From: Chloroflexota bacterium
GTDB lineage: Bacteria > Chloroflexota > Dehalococcoidia > Lucifugimonadales > JACPCL1
DNA length: 14,911 nt
Direction: 5' to 3'
NCBI GenBank assembly: GCA_016210375.1
Contig: JACQUH010000021.1
Coordinates: forward strand, 1 to 14,911
Below the pieces are notes generated by a model that was not told the origin of the DNA, did not search any database, and worked only from the letters and a program-made list of their open reading frames with translations. Shown here piece after piece: positions 1 to 7,467 of this stretch. Made by a program: the position numbers and the translations under genes. Numbering within the stretch: the stretch's first letter is position 1; each line of letters opens with the position of its first letter.

Positions 1-79
1 CCCCCTTCCCGTGCGGGAAGGGCCTGTCCTTGAGTCCTTCGGCTGAAGGACGAAGGAGGGAGCCAGAGGGGGTTAGGTC
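1..79 (-). repeat. Hairpin repeat of the GACCTAACCCCC family, cut by the window edge
   Basis: Read on the minus strand it begins with GACCTAACCCCCTCT, the same terminus found in the other copies in this window. It carries an inner hairpin GTCCTTC/GAAGGAC with loop GGCT (34-51) and a second hairpin CTTCCCG/CGGGAAG near the left edge. The inner hairpin recurs with different four-base loops at 1951-1968 and 10412-10429. The left end lies outside the window, so the full element cannot be described. Confidence 0.75.
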
Positions 80-140
80 GGAACCAATTTGGCAATTTAT
101 ATTGTAAACAGCCTTAAAGGGTGTGGCTTGATTATTTCTG

Positions 141-171
141 GCAAGCCGCACCATTTATGGTGCGGTGTTGC
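141..171. repeat. Isolated palindrome in gene-free left flank
   Basis: CCGCACCAT (146-154) pairs perfectly with ATGGTGCGG (157-165) around a two-base loop. The stem can extend outward by GCAA/TTGC with small internal mismatches. It lies in AT-richer DNA between two copies of the GACCTAACCCCC repeat. No T-tract follows on either strand, so it is not a typical terminator. Nothing else is visible from about 80 to 180. Confidence 0.6.
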
Positions 172-181
172 TCCCAATATC

Positions 182-220
182 TCCCCTTCCCTAAAGGGAA
201 GGGGGCTAGGGGGTTAGGTC
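182..220 (-). repeat. Solo arm of the GACCTAACCCCC hairpin repeat at the 3' end of hspR
   Basis: On the minus strand the sequence runs GACCTAACCCCCTAG followed by a hairpin of CCCCTTCCCT and AGGGAAGGGG with a short AA-containing loop. This matches one arm of the triple-hairpin elements at 5086, 5379 and 11712, but alone. The TAA stop codon of hspR (214-216) is inside the terminal motif. The hairpin directly follows the gene and could end its transcript. Confidence 0.75.
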
Positions 221-555
221 GTCTTTCCGTCCCCCAGCGCTGGCGGAGTATGGTCGGCAAGGCGCTGCACGTCCAGGCGTAGCTGGGCCACCTCCTGCTC
301 CAGCTCCTGGATGCGGTCCAAGAGGCGCAGGGCTATCTCGGCGCCGGCCAGGTTGACGCCCATGTCGTCAATCAAGGTCTTGATGCGGCGCAGGCGCTCC
401 ATGTCTTCCTGGGAGTAGTAGCGCCGGTTGCCGTCGGAGCGGGAGGGTGCGATGAGGCCCGCGCGCTCGTAGTAGCGCAGGGTCTGGGCATGTACCCCCA
501 CTATACGCGCCGCGACGCTTATGACGAAGATGGGATCGTCTCGCTCTGTGGACAT
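214..555 (-). CDS. hspR: HspR-like MerR-family heat-shock repressor
   Basis: The 113-residue product is a MerR-type regulator of the HspR group, which in other bacteria represses dnaK/dnaJ/clpB/hsp20 genes by binding HAIR inverted repeats. Seen: an N-terminal winged helix-turn-helix with the family signature ISVAARIVGVHAQTLRYYER (about residues 12-31), the wing segment NRRYYSQEDMERL (about 43-55) and a C-terminal coiled-coil heptad region (about 78-103). Length fits the family. I chose ATG at 555 because GAGGA lies 7 bases upstream; an in-frame GTG at 576 falls inside a repeat and is less likely. It lies downstream of dnaJ on the same strand, separated by an 88-bp repeat, and probably shares its transcript. 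The stop codon comes from repeat sequence. Confidence 0.9.
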   Translation of the reverse strand: MSTERDDPIFVISVAARIVGVHAQTLRYYERAGLIAPSRSDGNRRYYSQEDMERLRRIKTLIDDMGVNLAGAEIALRLLDRIQELEQEVAQLRLDVQRLADHTPPALGDGKTT

Positions 556-569
556 GTGGTGTTCCTCGT

Positions 570-657
570 ACCTCACCCCCTCTAATCCCCCTCTCCGACT
601 CGGAGAGTCCCGACATGTCGGGATTCCCGCTTCGGGAAGGGGGTTGGGGGGTTAGGT
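570..657. repeat. Hybrid REPIN-like element between dnaJ and hspR
   Basis: Both ends carry the family terminus in opposite orientation: ACCTCACCCCCT at 570-581 and GGTTAGGT at 650-657. Inside are a partial CCCCCTCTCC/GGAGAG hairpin, a perfect 16-bp palindrome TCCCGACATGTCGGGA (608-623), and a TTCCCG/CGGGAA hairpin. It is shorter than the ~147-bp elements and has a different centre. The dnaJ stop codon (652-654) lies in one terminus; the hspR Shine-Dalgarno lies just beyond the other. Confidence 0.8.
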
Positions 658-1581
658 TCTCAGACTCCTCAGCTCCTGGAACAGCTCCCGCTCCCGCTGG
701 GAAAGGCCGGTGGGAAGAATGACTTTGAGCGTGACGAAAAGGTCGCCCTTCTGCTCCGAGCTGCCCAAGACAGGCATGCCACGCCCCCGCAGGCGGAAGG
801 CCTGCCCGTTCTGGCTCTCCGGCGGAATGGTCAGCGCCACCTTGCCGGTCAGCGTTTCCACAACGTGCTCGCCGCCCAGGAGGGCGTCCGCCAGGGGCAC
901 GGGCAACTCGGCGTAAAGGTCCGCGCCCTTGCGGGTGAAGCGATGGTGGGGCCGGAGGGTGACGACAAGATAGAGGTCGGCGCCGTCCACAGCCATGTGC
1001 ACCCTGGAGCCGGTGTCCACACCGGGAGGCACGCGCACCTCCAGGCGGCGGGCCTGCCCGGTGGGAGTGACGGGAAGCTGCAGGATACGGGTGGCCCCCG
1101 CGTACGCCTCTTCCAGGGTCAGCTCTACGGGGATCTCCACGGGCACGCTGCGGACGGATGTGCGACCGCGACCGCCCCTGCCTGCCCGCCTGCCGCCCAT
1201 CATTTCCTCCAGGATGGTGCCGATGCCCTCGGGGCCGACCTCAAAGTCAAAGGAGGTGGGCGCACCGTATCCGGAGCCCGGGCCGCCAGGCCCCCAGGAG
1301 CCGGTCTCGCCGCCCCGCCTCCTCCCTCCCCGCGCCTGGGCCTGGGCGAACTGCTCGGCGTACTTCCAGTTCTCGCCGAACTGATCGTACTTCTTGCGCT
1401 TCTCCGGGTCCGACAGGACTTCGTAGGCCCCGTTGATCTCCTTGAAGGTGGCCTCCGCCTGCTCGTTGCCTGGGTTTACGTCGGGGTGGTGCTTACGGGC
1501 AAGGCGGCGGTACGCCTGGCGGATATCCTTGTCCGAGGCGCTTCTGCCTACTCCGAGCACAGTGTAGTAGTCACGGGCCAT
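652..1581 (-). CDS. cbpA: DnaJ-class co-chaperone without zinc finger (CbpA/DnaJ2 type)
   Basis: The 309-residue product is a J-domain co-chaperone that would stimulate DnaK ATPase in the cytoplasm. Seen: an N-terminal J domain (residues 1-70) with the essential HPD motif at 32-34 and the helix IV segment KRKKYDQFG; a Gly/Arg-rich linker (about 83-142); and two C-terminal beta domains (about 145-300), including the PPGVDTGSRVHM and PPESQNGQAFRLRGRGMP segments. The CxxCxGxG zinc-finger repeats of true DnaJ are absent, so it is the CbpA type. The start is supported by AGGTGA upstream and by a consensus promoter at 1602-1630. It is the first gene of an operon with hspR, a common arrangement for autoregulation. 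Its C-terminus ends in Thr-stop encoded by ACC-TAA of the adjacent repeat. Confidence 0.93.
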   Translation of the reverse strand: MARDYYTVLGVGRSASDKDIRQAYRRLARKHHPDVNPGNEQAEATFKEINGAYEVLSDPEKRKKYDQFGENWKYAEQFAQAQARGGRRRGGETGSWGPGGPGSGYGAPTSFDFEVGPEGIGTILEEMMGGRRAGRGGRGRTSVRSVPVEIPVELTLEEAYAGATRILQLPVTPTGQARRLEVRVPPGVDTGSRVHMAVDGADLYLVVTLRPHHRFTRKGADLYAELPVPLADALLGGEHVVETLTGKVALTIPPESQNGQAFRLRGRGMPVLGSSEQKGDLFVTLKVILPTGLSQRERELFQELRSLRT

Positions 1582-1601
1582 GGTGGTTCACCTGCTAAGG
1601 C

Positions 1602-1630
1602 ATTATACGCCAAGTTAAGGCAAGCGTCAA
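1602..1630 (-). promoter_or_regulatory. Housekeeping-type promoter for dnaJ-hspR
   Basis: On the minus strand TTGACG (1630-1625) and a perfect TATAAT (1607-1602) are separated by exactly 17 bases, and the dnaJ ATG follows 20 bases after the -10. CTTG occurs twice within the spacer, and ACGC/GCGT flank it as a short inverted repeat, but no complete HspR operator (CTTGAGT-N7-ACTCAAG) is present. Confidence 0.8.
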
Positions 1631-1663
1631 CATAAACAGCATAAGCATGTGGATGGTTTATTC

Positions 1664-1721
1664 TTTCCAAAAAAGTAGGACAGTTGATAATACCGTGTTA
1701 AGAACCTGCACCGGACTCAAG
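1664..1721 (+). promoter_or_regulatory. Possible hsp20 promoter with half of an HspR operator
   Basis: GATAAT (1686-1691) preceded by TTTCCA (1664-1669) at 16 bases gives a moderate promoter facing the hsp20 remnant. ACTCAAG (1715-1721) equals one half of the published HspR HAIR operator; the expected CTTGAGT seven bases upstream is not there (AGAACCT is found). Regulation by HspR is therefore only a suggestion. Confidence 0.4.
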
Positions 1722-1779
1722 GGGTAGGGCGATAGATGGCCTGGCCTATCAAGACGGTGTGACGAAGGAGATACTACCG

Positions 1780-1905
1780 ATGTTGCAGCGTTGGAGCCCG
1801 TTCAGCGAGCTCCGAAGGATGGAAGACACCATGAGCCGCCTGTGGCGCGGCTTCGTCACCAGCGAACACACGGCCAACGGCACCGAGGCCGGGGCCTGGC
1901 TCTGA
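1780..1905 (+). pseudogene. hsp20: Truncated Hsp20 small heat-shock protein, N-terminus only
   Basis: Forty-one codons from ATG at 1780 to TGA at 1903-1905, preceded by an excellent GAAGGAG (1764-1770) at nine bases. The translation MLQRWSPFSELRRMEDTMSR followed by LWRGF closely matches the N-terminal arm of Hsp20/IbpA-type proteins. The alpha-crystallin domain, about 90-100 residues that make the chaperone, is missing in every frame downstream. A hairpin repeat begins at 1922, about 17 bases past the stop, so the rest of the gene was probably lost with repeat insertion or recombination. Upstream signals remain intact, so a short peptide may still be made. The divergent orientation from dnaJ-hspR fits a former heat-shock gene. 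Confidence 0.8.
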
Positions 1906-1921
1906 AGGTGGGTGCCTACCA

Positions 1922-1992
1922 CTTCCCCTGGAGGAAGAGCTTGTCCTTGAGTCCTTCTTTGGAAGGACGAAGGAGGGATTGGGGGTCAGGTC
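1922..1992 (-). repeat. Hairpin repeat abutting the hsp20 remnant
   Basis: Read on the minus strand it starts with GACCTGACCCCC, then carries the hairpin GTCCTTC/GAAGGAC (1951-1968, loop TTTG) and ends in CTTCC/GGAAG. It has the same order of modules as the copy at 1-79. It includes CTTGAGT (1946-1952), as does that copy at 29-35. Confidence 0.7.
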
Positions 1993-2026
1993 CACTCTCT
2001 CGGGTAGTACCTTTGGGAGGGGTGGG

Positions 2027-2055
2027 TGGACACGCGCCGCCAGCGGCGATAGAAT
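2027..2055 (+). promoter_or_regulatory. Promoter for the DtxR-family regulator gene
   Basis: TGGACA (2027-2032) and TAGAAT (2050-2055) are separated by 17 bases, each one mismatch from the sigma-70 consensus. The predicted RNA start lies about 27 bases before the TTG start codon at 2089. The AT-rich stretch AGTCTATTAG just after the -10 is the natural place for an operator, but I see no clear palindrome there. Confidence 0.65.
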
Positions 2056-2088
2056 CAGGGAGTCTATTAGCACGTCGGAGGCACTGCC

Positions 2089-2793
2089 TTGCAAGATCAA
2101 CCTGCCCCGTCTCCGTCAAGCCTCCGGCGCAGCCCTGCCGCGGGCGAGTATCTGGTACGCATCTACATTAAGCTGCGAGAGCGCAAGCGCATTGTGGGCG
2201 CACGCCTGGCGGAGAGCATGGGGGTGTCGCCTCCCGCAGTGACCCAGGCCCTCCGGCGCATGACCAGGGACGGCCTGCTGGACCAAGAGAGCGACGTTGG
2301 TGTGCGGCTGACGGAGAAGGGCCGGGCCCTGGCCGAGGGTACCCTGCGTCGTCACTACCTGCTGGAGCGGATGCTGGTGGACCAACTCGGCTACAGTTGG
2401 GCGACGGTGGACGAGGAGGCGCACCGCATGGAGCACTCTCTCTCGCCCCAGCTAGAAGAATTCCTGTATGAGCGGCTGGGGCGTCCCGCCACGTGTCCCC
2501 ACGGCAACCCCTTCCCCGGCTCCCCAGCCGAGGCTGCGCTTATCCAGTCGCGGACCCTGGCCTCCGCCAGCCGCGGCGAGAAGGTTACCATGCTAAGGGT
2601 GACCGAGGACGGCGAGGAGCAGCCTGTGCTCATGCACCGGCTTCTGGAATGCGGCTTCTTGCCGGGCGTCCGGGGCACAGTGGTCACCACGAATAAGAAC
2701 GCGGGCACGATGCGGTTGCGGGCCCCCAAGGGCACCGTGGAGTTGCCGATGGCGTTGGCAGAGTACGTCAGGGTGTCAGAACCCCTGGCCTAG
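2089..2793 (+). CDS. DtxR/MntR-family metal-dependent transcriptional regulator
   Basis: The 234-residue product is a cytoplasmic regulator that binds DNA when loaded with Fe(II) or Mn(II). Seen: winged HTH (about 18-80, with RLAESMGVSPPAVTQALRRM), dimerisation/metal-binding domain (about 85-150) with candidate ligands His89, Glu93, His112, Glu115, His116 and the CPHGNP segment at 136-141, and a C-terminal SH3/FeoA-like domain (about 160-232). At the position that is Cys in DtxR (iron) and Glu in MntR (manganese) this protein has His112, so the metal cannot be read from sequence. TTG start chosen because GGAGG (2077-2081) lies seven bases upstream and a strong promoter precedes it. No metal transporter gene is adjacent, so targets are elsewhere or unknown. 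Confidence 0.88.
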   Translation: MQDQPAPSPSSLRRSPAAGEYLVRIYIKLRERKRIVGARLAESMGVSPPAVTQALRRMTRDGLLDQESDVGVRLTEKGRALAEGTLRRHYLLERMLVDQLGYSWATVDEEAHRMEHSLSPQLEEFLYERLGRPATCPHGNPFPGSPAEAALIQSRTLASASRGEKVTMLRVTEDGEEQPVLMHRLLECGFLPGVRGTVVTTNKNAGTMRLRAPKGTVELPMALAEYVRVSEPLA

Positions 2794-2878
2794 CCCTTTC
2801 TGCCTCTGTCGCCCTGGCCCTGCCTTCCCAGGAAGTCCACGGGGTGGGGTGGGGTCGGCAAGGATAAGGAGGAAAAGA

Positions 2879-4984
<2,106 letters not shown>

Positions 4985-5000
4985 GGGCCGCTGCCGTCAG

Positions 5001-5027
5001 TAGGGGCGAGCCGCCGGCTCGCCCCTA
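5001..5027. repeat. TAGGGGCGA palindrome downstream of the protease
   Basis: TAGGGGCGAGCC pairs perfectly with GGCTCGCCCCTA around a GCC loop. The same design, with different inner bases that still pair, occurs at 13685-13713. It is 17 bases after the protease stop and may stabilise or end that transcript, though only a weak T-run (ATTGTT) follows. Confidence 0.75.
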
Positions 5028-5085
5028 TTGTTCGCCGCCAGAAACCGTCCTAGTGTAGTGCTTCTAACGCTTCGTTATCTATTCC

Positions 5086-5234
5086 GACCTAACCCCCTCG
5101 TTCCCCCTTCCCTAGCAGGGAAGGGGGAGAAAAAAAGCAGGGAAATCCGTGGCACGGCCTAGCCGTGCCACGGATTTCCCTACCAATCAAGTCCCCCTCT
5201 CCCTTTAGGAGAGGGGGACCACAGGGGGTGAGGT
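5086..5234 (+). repeat. Triple-hairpin REPIN-like element, copy A
   Basis: Termini are GACCTAACCCCCT at the left and AGGGGGTGAGGT at the right, forming a near-perfect inverted repeat. Three stems follow: CCCCCTTCCCT/AGGGAAGGGGG (5103-5127), a 20-bp central stem (5139-5158 with 5162-5181, loop CTA) and GTCCCCCTCTCC/GGAGAGGGGGAC (5191-5219). The inner part of the central stem is GGCACGGC/GCCGTGCC as in copies B and C; the outer part (AGGGAAATCCGT) is unique to this copy. Confidence 0.85.
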
Positions 5235-5378
5235 GGGAACCCCAGTGGCAGTCTATCTGGTCAATGACCAGCAAGGGGCAGCGCCCCGTGAGAGTTTTGA
5301 GATAGTTACTAATGTCTTGACCTGTTGGTCCCATGCAAAACTGCCGATAGCTTGTCGGCATGATCTTCTCCCGCTCCC
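5235..5378. other. Gene-free spacer between two triple-hairpin elements
   Basis: No gene is supported here. It contains a perfect 13-bp palindrome TGGTCAATGACCA (5258-5270), a GGGGC/GCCCC hairpin (5275-5287) and a GCCGA/TCGGC hairpin near 5343-5359. A minus-strand open frame starting MPTSYRQFCMGPTGQDISNY crosses into the repeat; it has no recognisable domain and I do not call it a gene. It might be a decayed coding fragment. Confidence 0.5.
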
Positions 5379-5522
5379 ACCTAACCCCCTCAATCCCCCT
5401 TCCCTCTGAGGGAAGGGGGATTGAGCAAATGTGAGAATCTGGGCACGGCAAAGCCGTGCCCAGATTCTCACAACAATCCCATACCCCTCTCCGACTCGGA
5501 GAGGGGTATGGGGGTGAGGTCC
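5379..5522 (+). repeat. Triple-hairpin REPIN-like element, copy B
   Basis: Left terminus ACCTAACCCCCT, right terminus GGGGGTGAGGT. Stems: a 17-bp arm (5389-5405 with 5409-5425), a 20-bp centre (5430-5449 with 5453-5472, loop AAA) and a third of up to 17 bp (5478-5494 with 5496-5512). The centre is TGTGAGAATCTGGGCACGGC and its exact complement. Downstream (5523-5565) is a short GGAGC/GCTCC hairpin followed by another terminus-like GAGGGGGAGAGGTC, perhaps a nested partial arm. Confidence 0.85.
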
Positions 5523-5674
5523 AAGGACTCTTGGAGCAAAGCTCCGTCGCGAGAGGGGGAGAGGTCGGCAGACAGCTAAACTGCTCCGCATTTGCCCATG
5601 GGGTGTCTGCTTGCTGCTACCTACCACGGGATGCCCAGCGCCGCAGGCAGAGTCCGCCCTGCTCCTTCGCGGCT
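5523..5674. other. Gene-free leader region before the ABC operon
   Basis: After a partial repeat arm ending near 5566 the sequence shows no ORF with a ribosome site and no further clear palindrome up to the candidate promoter at 5675. I see nothing functional that I can support here. Confidence 0.4.
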
Positions 5675-5702
5675 TTCACCCGCCTACTCATTGGGGTATA
5701 GT
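5675..5702 (+). promoter_or_regulatory. Candidate promoter for the ABC-methyltransferase-Tat operon
   Basis: TATAGT (5697-5702) with TTCACC (5675-5680) at 16 bases gives a moderate match. The predicted RNA would start about 30 bases before the ATG at 5738. It is the only reasonable promoter between the repeats and the first gene. Confidence 0.4.
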
Positions 5703-5737
5703 TAGACGTAAGGCACCATTCAGCTTTGCCCCCTGCT

Positions 5738-6646
5738 ATGGCCACCAACTACGCTATCGTCACCCAAGACCTCACCAAGTTCTATGGCCGCCAGCGCGGC
5801 ATTGAAGGCGTGAACCTTCGGGTGCTGGAGGGCGAGGTGTTAGGTTTCCTGGGACCGAACGGCGCGGGCAAGACCACGACCCTCCGCGTTTTTCTTGATC
5901 TCCTGCGTCCTACCAGCGGCTCTGCCCGCATCTTCGGCCTGGACACCCAGCGCCACGATGTGGAGATCAAGCGGCGGCTGGGGAACATCCCGGGGGACAT
6001 AGCCCTGTACGAAAGTCTGAAAGGCAGCGAGCTGCTGGATCTGCTGGGCAGCTTCCGGGGCCGGGGCGGGGGCCGCAGGATCAAGGAGCTGGCGGAGCGC
6101 TTTGACCTGGACCTGGGCCGCCAGGTTCGGGCCTACTCCCGGGGCATGAAGCAGAAGCTGGCTATCCTCCAGGCCTTCATGCACGACCCGGAGCTCCTCC
6201 TCCTGGACGAGCCTACCCTGGGCCTGGACCCTCTCATGCAGCGGGAGTTCTATGCCCTGCTGGCGGAGGAGCACAACCGGGGCAAGACGGTCTTCCTGTC
6301 GTCGCACATCCTCTCGGAGGTGGAGCGACTGTGCGGCCGGGTAGCCATCATCAAGGAGGGGCGGCTGGTGCTGGTGGACGAGGTGGAGGCCCTCAAGAGG
6401 CGGAAGGTGCGAAAGATGCACATCCACTTCCGGAGGGAGGTTGGGAAGGAAGACCTTCGCCTTCCCGGTGCCGAGCTGTTGCGCCTGGAGGGACAAGAGG
6501 TGGAGTTCCTGATGAAGGGCGACATCCAGACTCTCCTGGCGGCGGTGGCCCGCCTGCCGGTGGAGGACATAGCCTTCCCAGAGGCCACGCTGGAAGAGGC
6601 GTTCCTGGAGTTCTACCAGCCTGCGCCGGAAGGGGCCGCCGTATGA
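5738..6646 (+). CDS. ABC transporter ATP-binding protein (ABC-2 type exporter)
   Basis: The 302-residue product is the cytoplasmic ATPase of a membrane exporter. Seen: Walker A GPNGAGKT (39-46), signature SRGMKQ (134-139), Walker B LLLLDEP with Asp157-Glu158, D-loop GLDP and switch His190 in LSSH. The Q-loop position reads PGDIALYESL, with no glutamine, which is common in this drug/antibiotic exporter subgroup. After about residue 215 there is a C-terminal accessory region typical of CcmA/DrrA-like ATPases. ATG at 5738 chosen; an in-frame TTG at 5726 adds four residues. No strong ribosome site is visible. Its TGA overlaps the ATG of the permease gene (ATGA), so the two are translationally coupled. 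Substrate unknown. Confidence 0.92.
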   Translation: MATNYAIVTQDLTKFYGRQRGIEGVNLRVLEGEVLGFLGPNGAGKTTTLRVFLDLLRPTSGSARIFGLDTQRHDVEIKRRLGNIPGDIALYESLKGSELLDLLGSFRGRGGGRRIKELAERFDLDLGRQVRAYSRGMKQKLAILQAFMHDPELLLLDEPTLGLDPLMQREFYALLAEEHNRGKTVFLSSHILSEVERLCGRVAIIKEGRLVLVDEVEALKRRKVRKMHIHFRREVGKEDLRLPGAELLRLEGQEVEFLMKGDIQTLLAAVARLPVEDIAFPEATLEEAFLEFYQPAPEGAAV

Positions 6647-7467
6647 GCTTCGCCCTGCTTCGGGTGAACGTCCGCCTCAGCCAGTGGGCCATCTTTGGAT
6701 GGATCGTCTTTCTGGTGGCCTACGCCCTCTTCGTGGTGCTCATTTACCCCTCCATCGCCCAGTCCACTGGCCTGCTGGAGTACATGAAGTCCCTGCCAGA
6801 ATCCATGCTCGGCTCCTTCGGCCTGACGCCGGAGATAATTGATGAGCTGTTCGGGAAGGAGGGCTTCTCCCTTGACGGCTGGCTGGTGACAGAGTTCCTG
6901 AACTACTGGCCCATCGTGGTGGGCATCTACGCCTTCATGTTCGGATCCGGGATACTGTCCCGGGAGGCCGACCGGGGCACCATAGAGCTGCTGCTGTCCC
7001 ATCCCGTGCAGCGGTATACGATAGTGGCCACCAAGTTCGTGGCCTTGCTGGCCATTCTGGCGCTGCTCCTGGTGGCGTCCCTGGCGGGGGTCCTCCTGGG
7101 CACGCTCTTCGTGGAGGGCGGCGTTGATCTGGGCCGGATGTCCCTGGTGCTGGTGCAGGCGGGCATGGCGGTGGCTGCCATCGCTGCATACTCCACCCTG
7201 GTGTCCTGTCTCGTGCTGGACCCGCGCCGCTCTGTGGCGATTGTCGGGGGCATCATGGCGGCCTCGTTTATCCTTAACATGCTGGTGCCTGCCCTGGGGG
7301 CCGCCGCCTGGCTGGGGAAGCTGTCCCTGTTCTATTACTACCGGCCCTTTGACGTCGTGTTCCGTGGCGAGTTGGCCGCCTCCTCCACACTGGTCTACTT
7401 GGGCGTAACGGGCGTGTGCTTCCTGGCGGCCCTGGTGGTGGTGCAGCGGCGAAGGGCGGTGATCTAG
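6643..7467 (+). CDS. ABC-2 type transporter permease
   Basis: The 274-residue product is the membrane partner of the preceding ATPase. Six hydrophobic segments are visible at about 17-35, 88-105, 130-155, 166-190, 198-219 and 247-267. The cytoplasmic stretch SREADRGTIELLLSHPVQR (106-124) is the typical ABC-2 subfamily motif between helices 2 and 3. A long extracytoplasmic loop lies between the first two helices (about 36-87). The gene overlaps the ATPase gene by four bases, and its TAG shares one base with the GTG start of the next gene. The pair likely forms a two-by-two complex; the cargo (drug, lipid or peptide) cannot be inferred. Confidence 0.9.
   Translation: MSFALLRVNVRLSQWAIFGWIVFLVAYALFVVLIYPSIAQSTGLLEYMKSLPESMLGSFGLTPEIIDELFGKEGFSLDGWLVTEFLNYWPIVVGIYAFMFGSGILSREADRGTIELLLSHPVQRYTIVATKFVALLAILALLLVASLAGVLLGTLFVEGGVDLGRMSLVLVQAGMAVAAIAAYSTLVSCLVLDPRRSVAIVGGIMAASFILNMLVPALGAAAWLGKLSLFYYYRPFDVVFRGELAASSTLVYLGVTGVCFLAALVVVQRRRAVI

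Noticed and set aside
1..220. CRISPR-like array at the left edge because of repeated C-rich motifs
   Set aside because: The motifs are hairpin arms of unequal length and irregular spacing, without uniform spacers or cas genes.
865..1635. Long plus-strand open frame opposite dnaJ
   Set aside because: It is the antisense shadow of the well-supported cbpA gene in high-GC DNA and has no recognisable domain or ribosome site.
5089..5451. Minus-strand open frame through the spacer between repeats A and B
   Set aside because: Most of its length is repeat sequence. The unique part (MPTSYRQFC...) has no recognisable domain and no clear ribosome site, so it is noted only under the spacer.
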